Program-made: the position numbers and the translations under genes | Shown: piece after piece, positions 22,994 to 30,707 of the stretch | Position numbering within the stretch: position 1 is the stretch's first letter | How the letters are laid out: each line of letters begins with the position of its first letter | IMG/VR virus record: IMGVR_UViG_3300044614_002136 | Span: 1-37,517 of that record | Length of the DNA stretch: 37,517 bases | Source: a virus | Strand: one strand, 5' to 3' | The notes under the pieces: generated by a model | What the model was told of the DNA's origin: nothing | The model's input: only the letters and a program-made list of their open reading frames with translations | Database searches by the model: none

Positions 22994-23152
22994 TCACCAG
23001 TGGCGTATTATTCCAGCAACGATGAAGATGTTGGTGATTATATAGCAAAAAATAATTAAAGTTCTTATTATTGCTATTTGATCTGCAATTTCATTGTCTT
23101 TGTGAGACTTTTCGCCAATTGCCTTGGACCATATATACCAGATACGTTTCAT
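22994..23152 (-). CDS. 52-aa membrane protein on the opposite strand
   Basis: A complete frame from an ATG at 23152 to a TGA at 22996-22994 fills the gap between the two DUF1501 genes; its stop abuts the stop of the first copy. The peptide starts MKRIWYIWSKAIGEKSHKDN, then a helix IADQIAIIRTL and a hydrophobic segment IIFCYIITNIFIVAGIIRHW. The pattern (KAIGEKS, then IRT, then a membrane helix ending RHW) recalls a tiny conserved phage membrane protein, so it is likely real despite its size and orientation. It is the only minus-strand gene in a 27-kb plus-strand run. Confidence 0.6.
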   Translation of the reverse strand: MKRIWYIWSKAIGEKSHKDNEIADQIAIIRTLIIFCYIITNIFIVAGIIRHW

Positions 23153-23180
23153 AAGTAGATTATACAAACCACAAAAGACT

Positions 23181-24539
23181 ATGCAAGACTGCGGTAATCA
23201 CGACACTAATCCTACAACTAGAAGAGAGCTGCTCACCAAGTTTGGCTGGGGCCTTGGGGGTCTTTCACTAGCCTCACTGTTCGGTGTTTCAACATCCGAG
23301 GGAGCAAGCCCACTGCAACCAAAAAATCCTCACTTCCCTGTAAAAGCAAAGGCGGTGATTCATCTTTTTGCTACAGGGGCACCCTCTCATCTTGATACAT
23401 TTGATTTTAAGCCAGAGCTAAAAAAAAGAGATGGAGTGAATGATGGAGGAGGACAGCTGCTTGCTTCTCCTTTTGAGTTTCCACGATTTGGCAAATCAGG
23501 TCTAGAGATATCTGAGGTATGGTCAAAGCTGGGTAAACATGCGGATGATATGGCTATCATCAATTCTATGCAGACAGATGTGCCAGACCATGGCATTGCT
23601 CAAAAGATGATGAGCACAGGCTCTACACAGCTGCCAAAGCCAAGCCTAGGTTCATGGCTCGTGTATGGTCTTGGAACCGTGAATCAGAGCATGCCAGGCT
23701 TTGTAACCTTGAATGGTGACGCTACCTGGAGGCAATGCGCTTTTCTTCCAGGCATGTATCAAGGGTGTAACATAAACTATAAGCTCGGTATGAGAGCAGA
23801 AGAGGCTCTCAACAACATACGCAGCGAGTTCTCTACTCTCGACAGGCAGAGAAGGCAGATAGATTTCTCAAAAATGATGAATCTCGATCACATGAAGCAG
23901 CTGCAAAGAGATGTGCAGCTAGAGTCTAGAATAGAGGCTTTTGAGGTGGCTTTTAAGATGCAGACTGAGGCTACAGATGCTTTTGACCTCAGCAGAGAGC
24001 CTGAGACAATAAAAGATTTGTATGGACGCACAGAAGAGGGAGCAAGAATGCTGCTTGCTCGTAGGCTTGTAGAGAAAGGGGTGAGGATGGTTCAGGTAAA
24101 TGTGGGAGGGTTTGACCACCACAGCGACATCAAAACAAACATGACTAGAACAGCAGGAAGATATGATCAGGCATTTAGTGCGCTGCTCACAGACCTCAAG
24201 CAAAGAGGCTTGCTAGACTCTACACTAGTGATTTGGGGAGGTGAGTTTGGCAGAACGAGCATTGCTGGAGGAGGGGCTGGGGCACCAGGAAGAGATCATA
24301 ACGGCAAAGCTTTTAGCATATGGATGAGTGGAGGTGGTGTAAAAGGCGGACAGAAATACGGAGAGACAAATGAGATCGGCTCGACATCTGTGAAAGATGT
24401 GGTACATGTTCACGATCTCCACGCTACAATACTGCAGCTCATGGGGTTTGATCACACAAAGCTAATCTACGAGTATAACGGCAGACCATTCAGGCTTACC
24501 GATGTATTTGGAAATGTAATAAAAGAAATAATCGCTTAA
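23181..24539 (+). CDS. DUF1501 family protein with Tat signal (second copy)
   Basis: The ATG at 23181 is chosen because it puts the Tat motif TTRRELLTKFGWGLGGLSL (12-30) near the N-terminus; an upstream TTG at 23124 would lie within the antisense small gene. The 452-aa body has the canonical first motif ATGAPSHLDTFDFKP (64-78), VPDHG, GGFDHHSD, GGEFGRTS and PGRDHNGKAFSIWMSGGG. It differs from the first copy throughout, including an insert-rich middle, so the two are diverged paralogues and not a recent duplication. Its stop overlaps the next gene's ATG (TAATG). Confidence 0.9.
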   Translation: MQDCGNHDTNPTTRRELLTKFGWGLGGLSLASLFGVSTSEGASPLQPKNPHFPVKAKAVIHLFATGAPSHLDTFDFKPELKKRDGVNDGGGQLLASPFEFPRFGKSGLEISEVWSKLGKHADDMAIINSMQTDVPDHGIAQKMMSTGSTQLPKPSLGSWLVYGLGTVNQSMPGFVTLNGDATWRQCAFLPGMYQGCNINYKLGMRAEEALNNIRSEFSTLDRQRRQIDFSKMMNLDHMKQLQRDVQLESRIEAFEVAFKMQTEATDAFDLSREPETIKDLYGRTEEGARMLLARRLVEKGVRMVQVNVGGFDHHSDIKTNMTRTAGRYDQAFSALLTDLKQRGLLDSTLVIWGGEFGRTSIAGGGAGAPGRDHNGKAFSIWMSGGGVKGGQKYGETNEIGSTSVKDVVHVHDLHATILQLMGFDHTKLIYEYNGRPFRLTDVFGNVIKEIIA

Positions 24540-24985
24540 TGAGGCATAAAACGCATGAATGTTCCATATGCGGAAAGATATGGAACAGAGAGACAGAAAG
24601 AATGAGACAAGGCAAAACCTGCAGCACGAAATGCGCTAGCATAAAAGGCTATTTGTCTGGAGACAGGAAAGAAACAAGCATAGAGCTTAAGCTACAAGAA
24701 ATACTAGCTGCTCTAGATATAGCATTCGTCACTCAACAACCGCTACTAGGTATTACTGTAGCAGACATATTTATAGCTCCTAATGTGGTTGTTTTTGCTG
24801 ACGGCACCTACTGGCATAGCGGAGCAATGAAAGAGTATAAAGACAGAGAAAAGACCAAGAGGCTTGAGAAAGCAGGCTATGTTGTGCTTCGACTGGATGA
24901 AAAAGAAATAAACAAAGATGCAGACGCAGTTAAAGAAAAGCTGCTAGAGGCTTACGGAAAGAGAAAGGTATCAAAAACTCTTTAA
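24539..24985 (+). CDS. Vsr-like PD-(D/E)xK endonuclease with N-terminal zinc finger
   Basis: Residues 8-32 form a Cys4 finger (CSIC ... CSTKC). The catalytic part begins ETSIELKLQEIL (about 46), then VADIFIAPNVVVFADGTYWHSG (about 79-100). This matches the Vsr-type core in which an Asp precedes a strand ending FxDGxxWH, with the ending AGYVVLRLDEKEIN (about 116-129). Related nucleases include very-short-patch repair enzymes and free-standing phage homing endonucleases. The 1-base overlap with the DUF1501 gene shows it is co-transcribed. A homing role would fit a mobile cassette but is inference. Confidence 0.78.
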   Translation: MRHKTHECSICGKIWNRETERMRQGKTCSTKCASIKGYLSGDRKETSIELKLQEILAALDIAFVTQQPLLGITVADIFIAPNVVVFADGTYWHSGAMKEYKDREKTKRLEKAGYVVLRLDEKEINKDADAVKEKLLEAYGKRKVSKTL

Positions 24986-24995
24986 TTTTTTATAT

Positions 24996-25009
24996 TTGGC
25001 TGCTATTAT
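24996..25009 (+). promoter_or_regulatory. Promoter-like element TTGGCTGCTATTAT
   Basis: TATTAT (25004-25009) with TGC before it gives an extended -10, 19 bases before the ATG at 25029. It resembles the element at 4796. The start of an extended frame at 24996 is not used, because the ATG at 25029 lies downstream of this element. Confidence 0.42.
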
Positions 25010-25028
25010 TAGAACAACCGCAATAACT

Positions 25029-25547
25029 ATGAATAACATCGAAAAATCTTATCTGTACGGCTTTGTTAAAAAGGCAAATGAGTTTGGCTATACTGACGAA
25101 CAGGCAGTTGCTCTACTGAAGTCAGCTAATACCGTTCCTGGTAGAATTCCGTCGCCATTGCAGCGGCCACTCATCTCTGGAAATGATGCAGCCTATATTC
25201 AGCAACCAAAGAGAACGCCTCAAGAGGCGTCAGCATCATATATTCAACACAGTGCTTCCCCGTTGAAGCAGATGATGGGTGTGAATGTTCCTTACCCAGG
25301 CTCTAGCCGTCCTGATGCTGTTCGCCCTGGCTGGTCTGGAGAGTCTGTTCCTGTTGGAGGACATAATTTGATGGGGCAAGCCAAACTGAACATTGGCGAT
25401 GCTAATCCCTCCAATGTAAATCCTCTAGGATACAACCATGCTGGAGTAGCGAACGAGATGCTTCAGAATCAGGCGGCTAACATGGGAGGTCCTGGTGCAG
25501 GCTATTTAGGTAATCTTCAAGCTATCAATGCAACAAGTCCTCGATAA
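25029..25547 (+). CDS. Probable virion protein with N-terminal Lys-Ala motif
   Basis: The 172-aa protein opens with a helix MNNIEKSYLYGFVKKANEFG (1-20), then DEQAVALLKSANTVPG. This is the clearest case of the FxKKAxExG/LLKxA module seen in several proteins of this block. The rest is Pro, Gly, Asn, Ser rich and low in predicted structure, as in disordered virion or scaffold proteins. No enzymatic motif. A terminator follows. Confidence 0.65.
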   Translation: MNNIEKSYLYGFVKKANEFGYTDEQAVALLKSANTVPGRIPSPLQRPLISGNDAAYIQQPKRTPQEASASYIQHSASPLKQMMGVNVPYPGSSRPDAVRPGWSGESVPVGGHNLMGQAKLNIGDANPSNVNPLGYNHAGVANEMLQNQAANMGGPGAGYLGNLQAINATSPR

Positions 25548-25576
25548 CAGCTAAAAACACCATATTAAACCTAGAA

Positions 25577-25606
25577 AGAGCCTGCCTTTGCGCAGGCTTT
25601 TCTTTT
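25577..25606 (+). terminator. Rho-independent terminator
   Basis: AGAGCCTGC (25577-25585) pairs with GCAGGCTTT (25592-25600) around CTTTGC, followed by a T-rich tail. It separates the 25029 gene from the next virion-type block. Confidence 0.85.
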
Positions 25607-25637
25607 AATCTGAGTTGAGTTAATTTAAACTACAACA

Positions 25638-25643
25638 TATAAT
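25638..25643 (+). promoter_or_regulatory. Probable -10 box (TATAAT) before the 286-aa gene
   Basis: A perfect TATAAT sits 25 bases before the ATG at 25669 and just after a terminator, in a 121-base gap with no gene. No clear -35 and no extended TG, so the call rests on the hexamer and the position. Confidence 0.45.
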
Positions 25644-25668
25644 GTAATAAACAAATCCGTGCAAATAT

Positions 25669-26529
25669 ATGAGTAAAGCCATTAAGCTGTTAGAAAAAAT
25701 CGCCAAAACCGAAGAAGAAACCGGAGGGAAAAAGACTAACCCGTTTCTTATTGCAGGTATACCATTGGCTGCTCTGGGAGCACTTAGTCTTCCCGGTAGT
25801 ATCCCTGCCAGCAAAATGGCTCTGAAGCAGTTGATGGATCCTAGAATGAATGTGAAGAGAAATCCTGAAACTGAGGCTATTATAGAAGGGACGGAAGGTT
25901 TTCTAGCGAGACACTTTGGAAGAAAATATATGCCTGCTGAGTTTGTGGCAGACTATATTGAAAGCGGCCATGGGCTTGGAAACACTCCATACAAGGAAGG
26001 GTTTAAAGCGTTTGCAAAAAGTCAGGCAAAAACAACTCCAACCTATCCTACTCTAGAGGCAGCCAAACGAGAAGCCATAGATCATTACGACAAGTTTACA
26101 GGTCCCGAGCGTGAAGGATTGTTAAAGTGGCTCGATGAAATGCGTGCGCATAATCTTGAAAACATGACTTATGCCAAAGAGCCAGGCGCTAAAGGTAAAC
26201 ATATTATGCACGATGGCAAGTATGTGGAAAAGATGCCCGGCAAAGATCATAGAACATCAAAGAAAATGCAGGAGTTTGAGAGGCGCGCAGAAAAATTTAA
26301 AGCTCTTGTAGAGCAGGAGGGTGATGTGCTTGCCAATATTAGAAACACCAAAGATGAGGACATTCTTCATATCTTAAAAACCATGCAGGCACAAAAAGCA
26401 GGGGTGGGAGCAATGTATGGTAAGGCAGGTCTCGCTGGACTTGGAATGACTGCTGCAGGAGCAGGATTGACTGGTGTGGGCGCTGCGAAGCATATATATG
26501 ATAATAAAAAAGAGAAAAGTCATTCTTAA
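25669..26529 (+). CDS. Probable virion protein with terminal hydrophobic segments
   Basis: The 286-aa protein starts MSKAIKLLEKIAKTEEE (the LLEKIA form of the shared motif), then a hydrophobic helix (about 26-44, PFLIAGIPLAALGALSLPG). A long charged central region follows (His, Lys, Glu rich). The C-terminus has a second Gly/Ala-rich hydrophobic segment (about 248-275, GLAGLGMTAAGAGLTGVGAA). Two membrane-active ends with a helical middle suit an injected or membrane-penetrating virion protein. Not recognised. Confidence 0.65.
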   Translation: MSKAIKLLEKIAKTEEETGGKKTNPFLIAGIPLAALGALSLPGSIPASKMALKQLMDPRMNVKRNPETEAIIEGTEGFLARHFGRKYMPAEFVADYIESGHGLGNTPYKEGFKAFAKSQAKTTPTYPTLEAAKREAIDHYDKFTGPEREGLLKWLDEMRAHNLENMTYAKEPGAKGKHIMHDGKYVEKMPGKDHRTSKKMQEFERRAEKFKALVEQEGDVLANIRNTKDEDILHILKTMQAQKAGVGAMYGKAGLAGLGMTAAGAGLTGVGAAKHIYDNKKEKSHS

Positions 26530-26546
26530 GCCTAATCAATTTAACC

Positions 26547-29036
26547 ATGAGTACTGAAAAAAAACAAAATGATCACAAACTGGAAACATATCTTAATTAT
26601 GTTGGCAGCGGACTTGGTCTTGCTGGCGGCTATAGGTTTATTCAAGGAGGCGGAACAAGAGGATTAGATACAGAGGCTGCTCCTAGAGTACAGGTAATGA
26701 GCGGAGCAGAAGGATCTTTTGGTAATCAAGCTAAAGGGCTAGAATCTATGCTGAAGGCTGAAGGTATCGAAGCCACTCCATACTCTTGGACAAGCACAGC
26801 AGACAAAGAGCGTCTGGGAGGATTTCGACGATTGCTCGATGCTCCAGGCTCCGATGCTTCTATTTATGTAGGACATAACTCGTTTCCAGGTAAAGATCTG
26901 GCAGACATAGGAAAGGTTAAATACAGAATCAACAGTGACTTTAGAGAAGGCAACTTTATCAGTCCCAAGCTTCTCTATCATGGAGGTGAAAGTGAGTCTT
27001 CTTCAGACAAACTGAAGAGAAAGATCATCGAGACTGTAGGAGGAGACAGGATGGCTGTGCGTGAGGACCCAAAGAGCTACGATAGGTTCTTTACACCAGG
27101 AGATCCTAGCATACCTATGCCTGAACAATACCAGGGTAAGCTTCCTACAGTAATGACAGGTAACATTCCTACGAGAGATGTGTTTGGTCAGACTCCGTTT
27201 AAAGAGAAAGACTGGAGTCCTGGAGCAAAGATCAATGCTGTGCTTACTACTGGTGGAGGTAACGCGATGCCTCAGGTGTTTGACGAGCTTCCTAAAGAGC
27301 ATGCCGGACTTCTTCCAGGAGCAGATCGTCCTGGAGTATATAATCTTGAAGAGAGACTCAAGGGACAGCAATGGCGTGATTATGACGTTAGCAAGAGATT
27401 CTTCCTTGATGACATTATGGAGAATCTCAGAAAGACTCATGGCGAAGACAATGTGAATCTCAAATTCCTTACCGGACTAGGTAAAGCGAATACATGGCCT
27501 GACAACAAAGAGTTTATCGAGAAACTCAGGAAGTATGTTACAGAAGACCCAGAAGGACAAAGGAGATTCAAAGGACTTCAGGTGCTTGATCATATCGACG
27601 ATATGCCAGGGGCTTTTGCTGATGCTCATTACGTTTTTGCTACACCAGGAAGCACAGTGGCTGAAGTGATGCGTATGCCAGGAGAACATGTACCAAGAAT
27701 GATTAATGTTCTGCCTAACGATAAGCCTGAAGGTTATATGAAGCATTTTCCTGTTAATGCTGAAGAGACTGTTCGTAAATTTCCAGGAGCTCATACATGG
27801 GATACTATGGGAGAGAATAGGGGTGAGGCTCTTGCCAAGATCATGAGCGAAGGAGTTCCTCACGCTCCAGGCAGAACAACAGGCTACGAGTCTGATTTCT
27901 CTCAGATAGGTAAAACTATTCGAGAAGATGTTAAGAACAATAAGATCAAAAATATCAAAACACTTGCTGCTCTAGGAGGAGCTAGTGCTGGGGCGTTTTT
28001 GCTGGCGCAGGTCGCTAAAATGGTGAGAAAAAGACAAGAGCGTAAGGCTCTTGAAGGGCAAACAAAGCATGCCGGCGTGGCTTTTGTGGAAGAGTATCTC
28101 GCCAAAGAAGCCAATTGGTTGACGAGGCAGTTTGCTCCTTCCCAGAAAAACAGACAAAATCAATATCAGAAGGATATGGATGCAGGCATAGGCTGGGCAA
28201 GCAATGCAGACAGAAATGCATACTTCAAAGCAAAAGGAACTCCTGTTCCTGTAGGTGCTCCTGAAATAATTGACCAGCCTGAGGTCCGCCCGACTCCAGT
28301 GCAACCTGTGGCTCGTCCTCAGCCTCCAGCGGCTCCTCAAAGACCTGCTGCTGGTACACAAGCTAGAACTCCTGGATATAATGAAATCCCTCCTATGATG
28401 AGGGAGCACATTTGGAGAAGTAACCCTGGATATGCTTCTTCTCTGCTTGGTGACCAGGTTCAAGCAGATCAGAACAAAGCTAACATGACTACCTATCAGA
28501 ATGAGCAGGCTAGGCTCGCTCAGCAATATCCTGATCTGGCTGTTGCAGGCTCTCCGATGAACCAGGCGTTTGTTCAGCAAGCGCAGCAGCAAGGATATGC
28601 AGGCAATCCTCAACTAGCGGCAAATGCAGACCCTAGCTGGTTAAGTATGGCAGCATATAATGCGTATAATCAGGTAAATCCTCAGCAACCTCAGACAGCT
28701 GCTCCATCGCCTGTACCTAAAGGACAAGGGCCTAATCCTCCTGTTGCTAACTTCCGGACAACACCAGCAGTTCAGCTCCAGAATGCGCCTCAACCTCAAG
28801 CGCAGCAGCCACAACAACAGCAACCTGCAGTAAGACCTCCTTCTATGCCTGCTCCTGGTCAGCCTGTAACACCTGCGGCTCCGTCTGCAGATTATAGAGG
28901 AATTATGGGAAGCTATAATCAGCGTTCGCCACTAGATCAAAGAAAGAAACAGTATATTGACCAATTGTTGAGGAACAACCCAGGTATGACTAAGCAGCAA
29001 ATCTGGGCAGATAAAGGATACAACAATATTCGATAA
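26547..29036 (+). CDS. Virion-like protein with GT-B-like N-terminal domain and disordered tail
   Basis: An 829-aa protein. Residues about 48-440 look like a degenerate GT-B glycosyltransferase or MurG-like fold: RVQVMSGAEGSFGNQAKGLESML near the start and DAHYVFATPGSTVAEVMRM followed by NVLPND (about 359-395) near the end, as in nucleotide-sugar-binding C-domains. A membrane helix follows at about 471-492 (LAALGGASAGAFLLAQVA). The shared Lys-Ala motif (YLAKEAN) is at about 525. The C-terminal 260 residues are Pro/Gln/Ala rich and likely disordered, ending in a short helical module. Whether the GT-B part is active is unknown. Confidence 0.6.
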   Translation: MSTEKKQNDHKLETYLNYVGSGLGLAGGYRFIQGGGTRGLDTEAAPRVQVMSGAEGSFGNQAKGLESMLKAEGIEATPYSWTSTADKERLGGFRRLLDAPGSDASIYVGHNSFPGKDLADIGKVKYRINSDFREGNFISPKLLYHGGESESSSDKLKRKIIETVGGDRMAVREDPKSYDRFFTPGDPSIPMPEQYQGKLPTVMTGNIPTRDVFGQTPFKEKDWSPGAKINAVLTTGGGNAMPQVFDELPKEHAGLLPGADRPGVYNLEERLKGQQWRDYDVSKRFFLDDIMENLRKTHGEDNVNLKFLTGLGKANTWPDNKEFIEKLRKYVTEDPEGQRRFKGLQVLDHIDDMPGAFADAHYVFATPGSTVAEVMRMPGEHVPRMINVLPNDKPEGYMKHFPVNAEETVRKFPGAHTWDTMGENRGEALAKIMSEGVPHAPGRTTGYESDFSQIGKTIREDVKNNKIKNIKTLAALGGASAGAFLLAQVAKMVRKRQERKALEGQTKHAGVAFVEEYLAKEANWLTRQFAPSQKNRQNQYQKDMDAGIGWASNADRNAYFKAKGTPVPVGAPEIIDQPEVRPTPVQPVARPQPPAAPQRPAAGTQARTPGYNEIPPMMREHIWRSNPGYASSLLGDQVQADQNKANMTTYQNEQARLAQQYPDLAVAGSPMNQAFVQQAQQQGYAGNPQLAANADPSWLSMAAYNAYNQVNPQQPQTAAPSPVPKGQGPNPPVANFRTTPAVQLQNAPQPQAQQPQQQQPAVRPPSMPAPGQPVTPAAPSADYRGIMGSYNQRSPLDQRKKQYIDQLLRNNPGMTKQQIWADKGYNNIR

Positions 29037-29037
29037 T

Positions 29038-29619
29038 ATGCCTGCTAAAAGCGAAGCACAACAAAGACTGTTTGGTATGGCGCTTAGTGCAAAAAGAGGC
29101 AAAGGCAGCTATGACAAAAAAATACATGAGCTTGCTTCCAGCATGTCTGAGAAGCAGCTTCATGACTTTGCAGCCACAAAGCATTCTAAACTTCCAGAGA
29201 AGAAGGGAGAGGCAGGAAATAGTTTTGCTGCCTCTATATTGCTAGGATTGCAGAAACTGGCCGCAGATCCGACAGCTGACTTTAATCACCTCTATACAGC
29301 TAAAGAAAAACCACTGACAGACAAGAGACTGAAAGAGAATAAGCCTAGTGTTCCAAAAGACGATACATTCAAGATACCGAAGCATCGAACACCCACATTA
29401 AAGATAGCTCTAGAGCTGCTTTCTGGAGGCATGGCTGACGAGCTGCCTGACAGCGAATACGACAAAAAAGAACTTCGAAAAGGGCAGGAGCACGAGAAAG
29501 AGCATACAACAAACGCTAGGCTGGCTAAAGAGATAGCGAAAGATCATCTCGAAGAGCACGAAGACTACTACTCGAAACTAGAAAAAACTAAAATAGGACT
29601 GGCTCGTTTTGTATTGTAA
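29038..29619 (+). CDS. Small protein with DUF3008-like N-terminus
   Basis: The first 55 residues (MPAKSEAQQRLFGMALSAKRGK, HELASSMSEKQLHDFAATKHSKLPEKKG) match a short phage module often annotated as DUF3008, with SMS.KQL.DFA.TKH.LPEKK. The rest is helical and charged, with LLGLQKLAADP (about 66-76) echoing the shared Lys-Ala motif and PTLKIALELLSGG. It starts one base after the previous gene. A virion location is likely from neighbours; function unknown. Confidence 0.65.
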   Translation: MPAKSEAQQRLFGMALSAKRGKGSYDKKIHELASSMSEKQLHDFAATKHSKLPEKKGEAGNSFAASILLGLQKLAADPTADFNHLYTAKEKPLTDKRLKENKPSVPKDDTFKIPKHRTPTLKIALELLSGGMADELPDSEYDKKELRKGQEHEKEHTTNARLAKEIAKDHLEEHEDYYSKLEKTKIGLARFVL

Positions 29620-29651
29620 CAAGAAGGAATATCACTGTAGATTCAGTGAAT

Positions 29652-30638
29652 ATGAAAGTTCTACACATTTCCTTCCATTCTGGCTGCTTTAAAGATCAGT
29701 ACAGCATACTTAACATTCTGGGATTTCAGGTAACGAACCTCCCATTCTATCCTGGAGCCTATACGGTATCGAGAGACATAGCATCAACTTTCTGGAATCA
29801 GCACAGAGAGCTTATCAACTCTCACGACTACGTGCTTGTGTCAGATACATCTGCAATCACCAGATGTATTCTGCAGCACATGGATGAGTTTAAATCAAAG
29901 CTCGTTATCTGGATATGCAACAGGTTCGACTATGCTATGTGGCACGAGCCTGAGTTCTATGAACTGTTCAACAGATACAAGGACCATCCTCAAGTAAGAG
30001 TAGCATGCTACACTTTCTGGGAAAAGATATGGTGTTTGAAGCGAGGCATTGATGTTCTGTCTGCTCCTGTAATTACTCCATTAGGAAAAGCTTTGGGAGA
30101 CACTATTCCAGAGGGAGAGAGTCCTTGCCATTCCTGGAAAGAGGCTGAGAGTGAGCAGAAAGAGATGATCGTACCAGGGTATAGAAACGATGTTCTGCTT
30201 GGACAAAGTTTAAAAGCGAAAGAACTCAGCGTATATCACGGAAAGTTTAAGAATGTAGCCGAGCTCTCTGGCTTCAAGGCCTATATTACTCAGCCTGATG
30301 CAATGTCTAAGCTGTTTGTCTTTGAATCGTTGCATGCAGGTATTCCTGTTGTGCTTCCGTCCATCTCGAGACTTCTCGAGCTGAGCAAAGGAGACTATCT
30401 ATTCAATCTAACAGGGCATGGAGGAGGAAGCATGCTTACAGAAGATCTTGCTAAGCTCTGCGAATGGTACAATCCAGAACACAAGAGTGTGAGATTCTAT
30501 TTTGAATCTGAAGAAGATATTCCAGAAATAGTAAAGAGTATAGATAGAGACAAATTAGCTCCATATTTTAAAGATATCACAGCTAATCTAGAAAACAGTG
30601 TTTTAAATAAATGGAAAACACTGTATGATGGGTTTTAG
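29652..30638 (+). CDS. GT-B glycosyltransferase
   Basis: The ATG at 29652 is preferred over a GTG at 29646. The 328-aa protein has the N-terminal Rossmann strand MKVLHISFHSGC, a long alpha/beta N-domain (YVLVSDTSAITRCIL, KLVIWICNRFDY) and a C-domain with YITQPDAMSKLFVFESLHAGIPVVLP. This is the nucleotide-sugar-binding helix-loop with its conserved acidic residue (E225). Donor and acceptor are unknown. It lies directly upstream of the two collagen-like fibre genes, whose Thr/Ser-rich repeats are candidate acceptors. Confidence 0.75.
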   Translation: MKVLHISFHSGCFKDQYSILNILGFQVTNLPFYPGAYTVSRDIASTFWNQHRELINSHDYVLVSDTSAITRCILQHMDEFKSKLVIWICNRFDYAMWHEPEFYELFNRYKDHPQVRVACYTFWEKIWCLKRGIDVLSAPVITPLGKALGDTIPEGESPCHSWKEAESEQKEMIVPGYRNDVLLGQSLKAKELSVYHGKFKNVAELSGFKAYITQPDAMSKLFVFESLHAGIPVVLPSISRLLELSKGDYLFNLTGHGGGSMLTEDLAKLCEWYNPEHKSVRFYFESEEDIPEIVKSIDRDKLAPYFKDITANLENSVLNKWKTLYDGF

Positions 30639-30693
30639 CCTTATATAGTTTGCTTTTGAATAAGGTTGAAATTTATTGCTGGCTACAGTAACA

Positions 30694-30699
30694 TATAGT
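30694..30699 (+). promoter_or_regulatory. -10-like TATAGT before the first fibre gene
   Basis: TATAGT lies 8 bases before the ATG at 30708 in a 69-base gap that otherwise holds no gene. It is a weaker match than other -10 boxes here but has the same near-leaderless spacing. No -35 is visible. Confidence 0.32.
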
Positions 30700-30707
30700 T
30701 ATTATTT

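Noticed and set aside
27972-28613. A 213-codon minus-strand frame opposite the Pro/Gln tail of the 829-aa protein.
   Set aside because: Low-complexity plus-strand coding often leaves the opposite strand open. It has no promoter or start signal and conflicts with a well-supported gene.
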